DNA from: Fen-1245 sp963835535
Lineage (GTDB): Bacteria; Gemmatimonadota; Gemmatimonadetes; Gemmatimonadales; JACORV01
Length of the DNA: 64,000 nt
Direction: 5' to 3'
Assembly (NCBI GenBank): GCA_963835535.1
Contig: CAWIFL010000013.1
Location: forward strand, 1 to 64,000
Shown here: positions 50,742 to 58,572 of the stretch, in pieces
Position numbering within the stretch: position 1 is the stretch's first letter
How the letters are laid out: each line of letters begins with the position of its first letter
The notes under the pieces: model-generated
Databases searched by the model: none
Told to the model about the DNA's origin: nothing
What the model saw: the letters and a program-made list of their open reading frames with translations, nothing else
Made by a program: the position numbers and the translations under genes

Positions 50742-53700
50742 TGATCCGCCGGAAGTAATCGAGCACCATCGCCCGCTCGGCCGGGGAGAGCGACTTGAGC
50801 TGGTCCCATTTCGGGATCGGGTACTTGAGACCCGGCTCGCGCGGCACCGTCCCCACCGGGACGCTCGCGGCGTGCTCGCGCGCCGTCTCGCTCTTCCGCT
50901 CGGCGTCCTCCTCGTCGCTCTGCAGCGATCGGCCCGCGTCGAGCATGTGCCGGAACAGCTGCTGCTGGCGTTCCAACGTCCGCCGGTCCAGCTGTCCCTG
51001 CTCGAGCCGGTCCGCCAGCCGCCGCGCCTCCTCAGCCAGATCCTCCGGCCGGCCCTGGAGCCCCATGCCGCGCAGCCGCTCCATCTCGTTGGCGAGCGCG
51101 CGCTGCCGGGCGGCGATCTCGCGCAGCTGCTGCATCACCGCCTCGCTGAACGATCCGGGGCCCAGCATCGGCAGGAGGCCGGTGAGCTGCCCGTTGAGCG
51201 CGCCCTGCCGGGTCGCCAGCTCCGCCATCCGCTTGAGCGCCTCCGCGAACCCGGAGCCCGACTGCGCGCCCGCGACGTCGTCCCCCGACCGCATGATCTG
51301 AAAGGCCGCGGAGGACAGCGCCTGCGCGGCGTCCTGTGCCCGGGACGCGGCGGCGGCGGGATCGGTCCGCGGCGCCTCCAGCGCCCGGCGCGACTGCTCG
51401 ATCTGCTGCCGCGCGAGCCCCAGCGCCGCGCCGAGCTGCGGCGAGACCAGGGCGTTCCTCCCCGACGCCTCTCCGAGGCGCCGCGCGACCTGGTCCACGC
51501 CCTGCTCGAGCGCCGACTGCTGGCCGCTCGCGTCGGCGGAGCCTTCGCCGCGGCGGAGGCGTTCGGCCATACCCTGCTCCTCCACGGCGAGCGCGATGGT
51601 CTCCGCCTCGGCGGAGCGCAGCAGTTTCAGGACCTCGGCCCGCCATGCCGCCGCCATCCGCGCCTCCCGGCCGCGCAGCGAATCGCCGACCCCGCGCAGC
51701 GCGTCCGCCGCCTCCGCGCCGCGCGGCCCGGCGTCCTGCCGGCGCCCGGCCGACATCGCGGCGCCCGCGTCCTCCATCTTCGCGCCGGCCTGCGCGACCT
51801 GTCGCTCGGCCCACGCGACCGTGCCCGCGCCGGCGCTGTCCCCGCGCTGCGTCAGCCGCGGGCCCAGAGCCTCGAGGCCGGAATGCAGCGTGTCGGCCTC
51901 GCGGCGAAGCGTGCGCTGCTCCTCGGCCGCCGCCGTCGTGTCCTGCGCGGCCGCAGCGCGATCCGCCCACTGCAGCTCCGCCTGGCGGAGCGCCTCCGCG
52001 TTCTGGGCGTACGTCTGGAGCGAGCCCTCGAGCGCCGCTCGCTCGAACAGCTCAGCGCTCCGCTCGAGCTGCCGCCGCATCTCCTGCTGCGACTCCGCCA
52101 GCTGGCGCAGCGCCTGCTCGACCGCCCGCGGATCCAGGTGCTCCAGCGCCGACCGGAGCTGTTCCAGGCGCGCGCGCAGCTCCGGCGTCACCGCCTGCTG
52201 CAGCAGCTGGTCCAGCTCGCGCAGCCGCTGCTGCCACGCGGAATCGGTGAGCCCCGCGCGCTGCGCCGCCGCCGCCACGCCGGCCAGCGCCTGCCGCAGG
52301 CTGTCGGTGCGCTCGAGCAGCCGCTGCTGCTCGTCGCGCACGCGACCCGCTTCCTGCGCCTGCTCGAACGGCAGCGGTGCGCCGGAGCGCTGGGTCTGGT
52401 CGCCGGCCGGAGCGCCCGTGGAGTCGGCGCCACCGGCGCCGCGGTTGCGCTGCGCCGCCAGGTCCCCGGTGCGCCGGCTCAGCGCCGCCGCATCCCCCGC
52501 CAGGTCGGACGCGCGGCGGGCCAGGGTGTCGCCCGCGGCGCGCACGGCGTCGCGCAGCTCCGCCATCGACCGCAGACGCACCGCGTACTCGCGGCTCGAC
52601 GCGCGGTGCGGCTGCGGCGCCCGGTCGGTCGCGCGCGCGAACAGCCGCAGGGTGTCGCCGGGCAGGAGCCCGCGGCCGTTGAGGTCGAGGAGGACGCTCT
52701 CGACCACGTGGTCGGCCCCCGCGACTCCCGCCACCGTGTCCACGGCGCGCGCTCCCACGGTGCCGAGCCGGCTCACCCGCCAGCTAACGATCTCGACCGA
52801 GGCCAGCGCGTGGTCGTCGCGCGCGTCCACGACCAGCGGGAGCCGCAGGTCCAGCGGAGCGGTGGTGTCCGCTCCGGGCACCGGCAACGCGACCACCGGC
52901 GCGCTGTCGGGCACCGCGCGGAGATCGAACACGGGGAGCGGACCCGGGAAGGGCTCGCCCGACGCGTCCGCCAGCACGAGCCGCCACGTCGCCGCGCGGC
53001 GGACGACGAGGTCGCCGGCGAAGCTGCGTCCCGACGCGGAGAGCGCGCGACGCTCCGGACCCACGAGCGCCGCCGCCGAGACCGTCGCGCTCGCGACGCC
53101 GCGGAGCGCGAGCACCGTTCCCTCGGGAAGCGCCACGGGGCCTTCTTCCGGGGGCAGCGCCTCGTCCTGACGTTCGAGGTACGCCGGGAAGCGCGCCGTC
53201 ACCGCCAGCTCCGTGACGAACGGGGGCTCGATGACGCCGACCCGCAGCGTGTCCGACGCCCGGCCCCCGCTGCGCGCGTACACGAAGACCGGCGCCGTCA
53301 GTCCCGCGAGGCGCGCGGTCGCGCGATCCGGCCCCGCCGCGGCGAGCGGGACCGCGCGCCAGGTCTCGCCGGTCTCGCGCACGAACAGCCGCGCGTCCGC
53401 GATGGCGGGAGAGCGGACGCTCACCACCGCCGCGCCGCCGCGGCGCACCGCCGGCGGCGACACCGCGACCTGGACCCGCGCGCCCAGCGACGCCGCCAGC
53501 GCCCGGAGCGGCGAGACCAGCTCCGCCGCGGCGTCGCCGGCCCAGGCGAAGGCGAGCGCCGCGAGGACCGCCGCCGCCGCGCAGGCGGCAGCGCCCGCGC
53601 GCAGGCGGCGCGAGAGGCCCCGCGCCGCCTCGGGCGCCCAGGACGCCTCCGACGGCAGCGCGCGCGCCACCCGCTCGGCCGCCCGCGCCACGAGCGCGGG

Positions 53701-54126
53701 CGAGGCGCCGGCGGGCGTGAGTGCCGCCGCGTCCACGATCCCCACGAGCGAGCCGCGCCGCAGCGCCTGCTCCCGCTCCACCAGCGCCGCCGTGTCGCGC
53801 AGCGCCGCCCCACGCCGCACGCGTACGCGCCACGCCGGGCGCGCCGCCGCCAGCGCCGCGGCCAGGGCGGCGACCCAGGCGGCGAGCGGCGCCCACGCCG
53901 CGGACGCGAGCAGCCCGAAGCGCGCCGCGAGCGCCGCGACGGCGAGCACGAGGGCCGCCGCCGCGGCGGCGGCGAGCAGCGCGGCTAGGGCGCGCCGTCG
54001 CGCCAGCAGGGTCTCGAGGCGCGCGAGGGAGCGGACGATCTCGGTGGCACTCGCCGCGAGGCCGGATCGAGCGGGCGGCGCAGCGGAGGTGTCGCGCGCA
54101 GCGCGGTCACCGTCCGGCGCGTTCAC
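50725..54126 (-). CDS. DUF4175-family large membrane protein
   Basis: A predicted 1133-residue protein. The N-terminal third holds hydrophobic segments (about 45-95 and 180-210), then a beta-rich Ig-like region ('RLFVRETGETWRAVPL', 'VTARFPAYLERQDEALPPEEGPV' in pieces). The rest is a very long Gln/Arg/Ala-rich coiled coil from about residue 560 to 1090. It ends 'PIPKWDQLKSLSPAERAMVLDYFRRI', a conserved-looking tail. This is the DUF4175 architecture found beside DUF4159 genes. No enzyme motif is visible, and a structural envelope role is likely but unproven. Confidence 0.78.
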   Translation of the reverse strand: MNAPDGDRAARDTSAAPPARSGLAASATEIVRSLARLETLLARRRALAALLAAAAAAALVLAVAALAARFGLLASAAWAPLAAWVAALAAALAAARPAWRVRVRRGAALRDTAALVEREQALRRGSLVGIVDAAALTPAGASPALVARAAERVARALPSEASWAPEAARGLSRRLRAGAAACAAAAVLAALAFAWAGDAAAELVSPLRALAASLGARVQVAVSPPAVRRGGAAVVSVRSPAIADARLFVRETGETWRAVPLAAAGPDRATARLAGLTAPVFVYARSGGRASDTLRVGVIEPPFVTELAVTARFPAYLERQDEALPPEEGPVALPEGTVLALRGVASATVSAAALVGPERRALSASGRSFAGDLVVRRAATWRLVLADASGEPFPGPLPVFDLRAVPDSAPVVALPVPGADTTAPLDLRLPLVVDARDDHALASVEIVSWRVSRLGTVGARAVDTVAGVAGADHVVESVLLDLNGRGLLPGDTLRLFARATDRAPQPHRASSREYAVRLRSMAELRDAVRAAGDTLARRASDLAGDAAALSRRTGDLAAQRNRGAGGADSTGAPAGDQTQRSGAPLPFEQAQEAGRVRDEQQRLLERTDSLRQALAGVAAAAQRAGLTDSAWQQRLRELDQLLQQAVTPELRARLEQLRSALEHLDPRAVEQALRQLAESQQEMRRQLERSAELFERAALEGSLQTYAQNAEALRQAELQWADRAAAAQDTTAAAEEQRTLRREADTLHSGLEALGPRLTQRGDSAGAGTVAWAERQVAQAGAKMEDAGAAMSAGRRQDAGPRGAEAADALRGVGDSLRGREARMAAAWRAEVLKLLRSAEAETIALAVEEQGMAERLRRGEGSADASGQQSALEQGVDQVARRLGEASGRNALVSPQLGAALGLARQQIEQSRRALEAPRTDPAAAASRAQDAAQALSSAAFQIMRSGDDVAGAQSGSGFAEALKRMAELATRQGALNGQLTGLLPMLGPGSFSEAVMQQLREIAARQRALANEMERLRGMGLQGRPEDLAEEARRLADRLEQGQLDRRTLERQQQLFRHMLDAGRSLQSDEEDAERKSETAREHAASVPVGTVPREPGLKYPIPKWDQLKSLSPAERAMVLDYFRRINAQGR

Positions 54127-54731
54127 GCGCTGCCGCTCACCGCGTACGCGAAGAGGTTGACGCCCATCCGCAGCGCCTGCTCGCGAATCGGCTCCGGATC
54201 GTGGTGCACTTCCGGGTCCTCCCACCCGTCGCCGAGATCGGACTGATAAGAATAGTAGAGCACCAGCCGTGTCCCCAGAAAGACGCCGAACCCCTGCGCG
54301 GGCAACCCGTCGTGCTCGTGGATCTTCGGCAGGCCCTTCGGGAACTCGTAGACCAGATGATAGATCGGATGATCGAGCGGCACCTCGACCATCGGCCGCT
54401 CGGGGAACGCCTTCGCGATCTCGCGCCGGATGGACTTGTCCATCCCGTAGCAGTCGTCCGCGTGCAGGAAGCCGCCCGCCTCGACGTGCGCGCGCAGCAG
54501 GCGGCACTCCTCCGGCGACCAGAGGACGTTGCCGTGCCCCGTCATATAGAGGTAAGGGACGTCGGGGAGGAACGGATCGGTCAGCCGCACCACGCGCTCG
54601 CGCTCCGTCGTCACGAGGCTGGTGCGCTCGCGAATCGCCCGCAGCAGGTTGGGCAGGCTGGAGGGGTTCGCGTACCAGTCGCCGCCGCCGTCGTAGTGCA
54701 GGCGGCCGATGGTGAGCGGAGCCGCCCTCAC
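54123..54731 (-). CDS. DUF4159-family protein
   Basis: This 202-residue protein contains 'IGRLHYDGGGDWYANPSSLPNLL', 'LPDVPYLYMTGHGNVLWSPEECRLLRAHVEAGGFLHADDCYGMD' (in two pieces) and 'FGVFLGTRLVLYYSYQSDLGDGWED', matching DUF4159 as I know it. That fold resembles class I glutamine amidotransferase-like domains, without an obvious catalytic triad here. No signal peptide is seen. ATG 54731 overlaps the rsmI stop (ATGA), and the stop overlaps the DUF4175 GTG, making it the first gene of the DUF cluster. Confidence 0.85.
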   Translation of the reverse strand: MRAAPLTIGRLHYDGGGDWYANPSSLPNLLRAIRERTSLVTTERERVVRLTDPFLPDVPYLYMTGHGNVLWSPEECRLLRAHVEAGGFLHADDCYGMDKSIRREIAKAFPERPMVEVPLDHPIYHLVYEFPKGLPKIHEHDGLPAQGFGVFLGTRLVLYYSYQSDLGDGWEDPEVHHDPEPIREQALRMGVNLFAYAVSGSA

Positions 54732-55570
54732 CGGGTCAGCAGGCGATAGGCGTCGTGGCGGGACAGTCCGAGGCGTCGGGACAGCTCCTTCGCGATGGCC
54801 GACGGCGCGGCGCCGGCGGCCCGCAGCGTCGAGATCAGCTCACCCGCGTCGGGCGGCACCGCGGGGGCGGGGGCGGGCGCGGGAGAACCTCCGCTCACGC
54901 CGCTCACGACCACCGTGACTTCGCCCCGCGGGGGGTGTGCCTCGTAATACTGGATCAGCTCCCCGACCGTTCCCCTCCGGACCTCCTCGTGCAGCTTGGT
55001 CAGCTCGCGCGCCACGGCCGCCGGCCGGCCGGCGCCGCAGCGCGCCTCCAGGTCCTGCAGCAGGGCGACGGTGCGGCCCGGCGCCTCGTAGCAGATCGTG
55101 GTCCAGGGCTCGGTCGCGATCCGCTCCAGCAGCGCCGCGCGCGTCGTCCCCTTCTTCGGCAGGAAACCGAGGAAGAGGAAACGGTCGGCGGGGAACCCCG
55201 CCGCGGCGAGCGCCGCCAGCACCGCCGCCGGCCCCGGGATCGGCACGACCGCCAGGCCGCGCGCGTGCGCCCGCTCGGCGACGAACGCTCCCGGGTCCGA
55301 CACCCCCGGCGTGCCCGCGTCGGTGACGTACGCGACGTCCTCGCCCGCCTCGACGCGGTCCAGCAGCCGCTCGACCACTTCCGGCCGGCTGTGCGCGTGG
55401 AGGCTGACGAGCGGGGGCGAGACCTCGTAGTGCCCCAGGAGCCGCCGCGTCCGCCGCGTGTCTTCCGCCGCGACGACCGCGACCTGCCGCAGCACCTCCA
55501 GGCCCCGAAAAGAAAAATCCCCCAGATGGCCGATGGGGGTGCTCAGCATGTACAGCGTCCCGCGTCTCAC
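54728..55570 (-). CDS. rsmI: 16S rRNA (cytidine1402-2'-O)-methyltransferase
   Basis: RsmI is a SAM-dependent enzyme methylating C1402 in the ribosomal P site. The 280-residue protein begins 'GTLYMLSTPIGHLGDFSFRGLEVL'. It has 'AAEDTRRTRRLLGHY', 'YVTDAGTPGVSDPGAFV', 'PIPGPAAVLAALAAAGFPADRFLFLGFLPKK' in pieces, 'ICYEAPGR' and 'ARELTKLHEEV'. This matches the tetrapyrrole methylase fold. GTG 55570 is used because it overlaps the preceding stop (GTGA), adding eight residues before the conserved first Met. The C-terminal helix-turn segment 'LSRRLGLSRHDAYRLL' is typical. Confidence 0.95.
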   Translation of the reverse strand: MRRGTLYMLSTPIGHLGDFSFRGLEVLRQVAVVAAEDTRRTRRLLGHYEVSPPLVSLHAHSRPEVVERLLDRVEAGEDVAYVTDAGTPGVSDPGAFVAERAHARGLAVVPIPGPAAVLAALAAAGFPADRFLFLGFLPKKGTTRAALLERIATEPWTTICYEAPGRTVALLQDLEARCGAGRPAAVARELTKLHEEVRRGTVGELIQYYEAHPPRGEVTVVVSGVSGGSPAPAPAPAVPPDAGELISTLRAAGAAPSAIAKELSRRLGLSRHDAYRLLTR

Positions 55571-56583
55571 CACTGGATGCGCCAGGGCAGCTTCTCGAAG
55601 AACCCCACCGCGTTCAGCGCGAAGCGGTGCTCGCGTGCGGCGTCCCGGAGGATGCGCAGCGCGCTCTGGGGCTGGAGCACCTCCACCTCGGTGAGCAGCT
55701 CCTTGGTCCAGGTGGCCACGCCGTCGGCCAGGATCACCGGCTCGACGACCGGGTCCTGCTGCGCGGCGTCGCGCGTCCCGCCCACCCACTGGAGCACCTG
55801 GTACTGCGGCAACAGGCGTTGCCGCACGCGCTCGGCCCGCTTGGCCCCCTGCCCCGGCGCCTCGAGCTCGATCAGGTCGGCGAGGTCCCAGGTGTAGTGC
55901 CGGAACATCTTGATCATCGCCGGCGGCGCCTGTCGCGGGAGCGGCGGCGGCCCGTCGTACACCTGCGCGACCACCTTCGGCAGCGGTTCGGGCGGCGTCG
56001 AGGTGAACAGCCGCGCCACCGTGGCGAGCGGCGGGTCGTTCGGCAACCGCTCGGCGAAGTGCCCGGAGGCGAAGCGTCCGTCCTTCACCTGGAGGTAGTT
56101 CACGCGGCCGTTCGAGATCAGCTCCAGCAGGCCCGACCACTTCCGCTCGAACAACGTCCGGAAGATGGTCTCGGGGCTCTTCGGGTCGAGGACCATCGGC
56201 AGCGGCGCCCCGCTGCATGCGGTGTACATCGCGGCCAGGAGGTCCTGCGGCGCCTCGTGGAAGGCGATTTCCGCGCGCTCGGAGCCCTCGTGGATGCGCC
56301 GCAGCGCCTCGGCGATCGCGACGGCGGACCGCCCCGCCGGGTTCACGAGCGCGGCGTTGACCAGCTCGCCGCCCAGGAAGAAGAGGAGGACCAGCTCGTC
56401 GGGAAGGTAGGCGGCGAGGTACGCGTCCACCTTCCCGTCGCGGTCGTGCTTGCTGAAAGCGATCAGGTTGTCGAGGGCGATGTACGGCGCGCGGGTGCGG
56501 GCCACCAGCGCCTGGCCGCAGGGGAACGCCAGGTCCCAGAGACGGATCGAGGTAGCCGTCAGGACGGCCGTCGATGCGCGCAT
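55567..56583 (-). CDS. DUF4388-type (PATAN-like) domain protein
   Basis: This 338-residue protein has the DUF4388 landmark 'IFRTLFERKWSGLLELISNGRVNYLQVKDGRFASGHF' (split at about 160-195), a domain often found in response-regulator and gliding or signalling proteins of delta-proteobacteria-like lineages. The N-terminal half ('YIALDNLIAFSKHDRDGKVDAYL', 'LFFLGGELVNAALVN') looks like a second copy of the same fold. No catalytic residues are visible. It starts 2 nt after the trxA stop and its own stop overlaps rsmI, so it is part of the trxA-to-DinG run. Confidence 0.72.
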   Translation of the reverse strand: MRASTAVLTATSIRLWDLAFPCGQALVARTRAPYIALDNLIAFSKHDRDGKVDAYLAAYLPDELVLLFFLGGELVNAALVNPAGRSAVAIAEALRRIHEGSERAEIAFHEAPQDLLAAMYTACSGAPLPMVLDPKSPETIFRTLFERKWSGLLELISNGRVNYLQVKDGRFASGHFAERLPNDPPLATVARLFTSTPPEPLPKVVAQVYDGPPPLPRQAPPAMIKMFRHYTWDLADLIELEAPGQGAKRAERVRQRLLPQYQVLQWVGGTRDAAQQDPVVEPVILADGVATWTKELLTEVEVLQPQSALRILRDAAREHRFALNAVGFFEKLPWRIQW

Positions 56584-56585
56584 GT

Positions 56586-56915
56586 CTAGAGGTGCTGCGT
56601 GATCTTCCCCACGAGGTGCGCCTTGGGCACGGCGCCGACCACCGTGTCCACGTGCTTGCCGCCCTTGAAGAAGAGCAGCGAGGGGATGGACCGGACGTTG
56701 AAGCGCATCGGCGTCTGCTGGTTCGCGTCCACGTCGAGCTTGGTGATCCTCAGCTTGCCGGCGTACTCGCCGGCGATCTGCTCGAGGATCGGGGCGATGA
56801 CGCGGCACGGACCACACCACTCGGCCCAGAAGTCCACGAGGACGAGACCGGGCTGCTGCTCCACCTCCGACTGAAACGTCGCGTCGGTCACCGTCATCGC
56901 GTGCGACCCTGCCAT
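56586..56915 (-). CDS. trxA: Thioredoxin
   Basis: A 109-residue (or 103 if ATG 56897 is used) thioredoxin. The redox motif WCGPC is at residues 33-37 in 'VDFWAEWCGPCRVIAPILEQIA', with the cis-proline segment 'IPSLLFFKGGKHV' downstream. It reduces cytosolic disulfides. GGAG lies 9 nt before ATG 56915, favouring the longer start. It heads the minus-strand run down to DinG and is divergent from mce with only 29 bp between the two start codons, so their promoters must overlap. Confidence 0.96.
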   Translation of the reverse strand: MAGSHAMTVTDATFQSEVEQQPGLVLVDFWAEWCGPCRVIAPILEQIAGEYAGKLRITKLDVDANQQTPMRFNVRSIPSLLFFKGGKHVDTVVGAVPKAHLVGKITQHL

Positions 56916-56944
56916 GTCGTGTCGCTCCGAGTTAGAATGTCCGC

Positions 56945-57355
56945 GTGCTCCCGCCCGAAGTCCAGCGCGACGCCGCTCTGGCTCACGTCGGGGTGGCCGT
57001 CCAGGATCTCGCCGGGGCCGCCGCCTTCTACCGTGACGTGCTCGGCCTCGCGCCCGGCGCGCCCGCGACCGGGGACGGCGCGACGATCGTCTGCCTGGAG
57101 GCCGGGTCCACCGCCGTCGAGCTGCTCACCTCCACGGATCCCGCCAGCCCGATCGGCAAGTTCCTCGCCCGTCACGGCCCCGGCATCCACCATCTCTGCT
57201 TCCGCGTGCCCGACCTCGACCGCGCGCTGGAGCGCTGCAGGGCGGCGGGCTACCGGCTGATCGACGACGTCCCGCGTCCGGGAGCCGGCGGCCACCGCGT
57301 CGCGTTCCTCCACCCCAAGGCGACCGGCGGCATCCTGCTCGAGCTGTCGGACTAG
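56945..57355 (+). CDS. mce: Methylmalonyl-CoA epimerase
   Basis: A 136-residue vicinal-oxygen-chelate protein that interconverts (R)- and (S)-methylmalonyl-CoA in propionyl-CoA metabolism. Metal-ligand segments are 'LAHVGVAVQDLAGAAAFY' (His) and 'GPGIHHLCFRVPDLDRAL' (His), with Glu near 'GGILLELSD'. Size and order match the family. A TAGAAT hexamer ends six bases before the GTG start, suggesting a leaderless or very short-leader transcript. The mutase subunits are not in this window. Related acyl-CoA genes occur in the 12-16 kb run. Confidence 0.93.
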   Translation: MLPPEVQRDAALAHVGVAVQDLAGAAAFYRDVLGLAPGAPATGDGATIVCLEAGSTAVELLTSTDPASPIGKFLARHGPGIHHLCFRVPDLDRALERCRAAGYRLIDDVPRPGAGGHRVAFLHPKATGGILLELSD

Positions 57356-57801
57356 GGGCTGCGGCGGCCGCCCGGCGTCGGCATCAGGGGCAACAGGCCG
57401 ATCGCGTACACCAGCCAGCCCCCGACCGTCTGCCGCGCCACGATGAACGGCACGCTGACCCGGCGGCCCGTGCCGAACAGCTCGACGTGCACGAGGCGGC
57501 GGGTGGGCACGCCCGCCGAATCGGGATCGTCCCCGAGCACGTGGGACGAGTCGGCCTGGAGCAGGCGCTGCATGATGGCGAGGCGCTCCTGCCGCGCGAC
57601 GGCGCTCCCCCACGCGGCCCGGCCGTGCTCGTCGCCGAACAACGCGGCCATGCGCTCCAGGTCGTTGGCGTTGACGGCGGCGAGGAACTGCCCTACCGTC
57701 GCCTCGGGGGTTGGGGCCGGCGTGACGCCGGCGGGCCGCCCCGCGCAACCGACGAGCGCGACGAGGCAGGCGATGATGGGCAAGCGGTGTGTGGGGGCCA
57801 C
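57352..57801 (-). CDS. Small lipoprotein with NTF2-like fold
   Basis: A 149-residue predicted lipoprotein: N-terminal 'RLPIIACLVALVGCAG' with a lipobox Cys. The mature domain 'ATVGQFLAAVNANDLERMAALFGDEHGRAAWG' is the helical start common to NTF2/SnoaL-like domains, followed by beta-strands ('VHVELFGTGRRVSVPFIVARQ'). The start is uncertain (GTG 57801 or TTG 57783). Its stop shares the palindrome CTAG with the mce stop on the other strand. No ligand or activity is suggested by the sequence. Confidence 0.68.
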   Translation of the reverse strand: MAPTHRLPIIACLVALVGCAGRPAGVTPAPTPEATVGQFLAAVNANDLERMAALFGDEHGRAAWGSAVARQERLAIMQRLLQADSSHVLGDDPDSAGVPTRRLVHVELFGTGRRVSVPFIVARQTVGGWLVYAIGLLPLMPTPGGRRSP

Positions 57802-57840
57802 GAAAAGCGAAGCTAACGGACGCCCCGGGGGCGAGCAAGC

Positions 57841-58563
57841 GTGAGACTTTACATCAACATCGACCATGCCGCGACGGTGCGGCAGGCGCGCCAGACGGAC
57901 GAGCCGGACCCGGTGCGGCTCGCCGTGCTGGTCGAGCAGGCGGGCGCCGACGGCATCACCGTGCACCTGCGCGAGGATCGCCGGCACATCCAGGACCGGG
58001 ACGTCGAGCTGCTGGTCGCGACGGTGCGCACGGTGGTGAATCTCGAGCTGGCGGCGACCGGCGAGATCCTCGCGATCGCCGAGCGGCTGAAGCCGCACCA
58101 GGCGACGCTGGTGCCGGAGCGCCGCGAGGAGATCACCACCGAGGGCGGGCTCGACTGCGTGAAGGGAGCGGGACGGATCCGGGACGCGGTGGCGCGGCTC
58201 AAGGCCGCCGGAATCCGCACCAGCCTGTTCATCAGTCCAGATCCCGGGACGATCGCGGCGGCCGCCGCGCTCGGGCCCGACGCCGTCGAGCTGCACACCG
58301 GCCGCTACGCCGGGACGTGGCGGACAGGCGCGGCCGCGGCGCGCGAGCTGGAGGCGGCGGCGCGGGAAGCCCGCCGGCTCGGGCTGGCGGTGCACGCCGG
58401 GCACGGGCTGACGTACGAGAACGTGGGGCCCGTGGCGGCGCTCCGGGAGATCGAGGAGCTGAACATCGGGCACAGCATCATCAGCCGAGCCGTCTTCGTG
58501 GGCGCCGAGCGCGCGGTGCGCGAGATGCGCGAGCGAATTGACCGCGCGCGGCGCGCGCCGTAG
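57841..58563 (+). CDS. pdxJ: Pyridoxine 5'-phosphate synthase
   Basis: PdxJ condenses 1-deoxy-xylulose 5-phosphate with aminoacetone phosphate to form pyridoxine phosphate (DXP-dependent vitamin B6 route). The 240-residue TIM-barrel protein has 'INIDHAATVRQARQT', 'GADGITVHLREDRRHIQDRDV', 'NLELAATGEIL', 'ATLVPERREEITTEGGLD', 'VELHTGRYA' and 'HAGHGLTYENV'. All family signatures are intact. The GTG start is 39 bp from the divergent lipoprotein start. PLP made here serves the PLP enzymes elsewhere in the window (glyA, selA, dapL). Confidence 0.97.
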   Translation: MRLYINIDHAATVRQARQTDEPDPVRLAVLVEQAGADGITVHLREDRRHIQDRDVELLVATVRTVVNLELAATGEILAIAERLKPHQATLVPERREEITTEGGLDCVKGAGRIRDAVARLKAAGIRTSLFISPDPGTIAAAAALGPDAVELHTGRYAGTWRTGAAAARELEAAAREARRLGLAVHAGHGLTYENVGPVAALREIEELNIGHSIISRAVFVGAERAVREMRERIDRARRAP

Positions 58564-58572
58564 GTTCGCGAA

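Noticed and set aside
58561..58572. TAGGTT as a -10 box for a leaderless Hpt-protein transcript
   Set aside because: The hexamer is formed by the pdxJ stop codon and there is no matching -35. Read-through from pdxJ is simpler.
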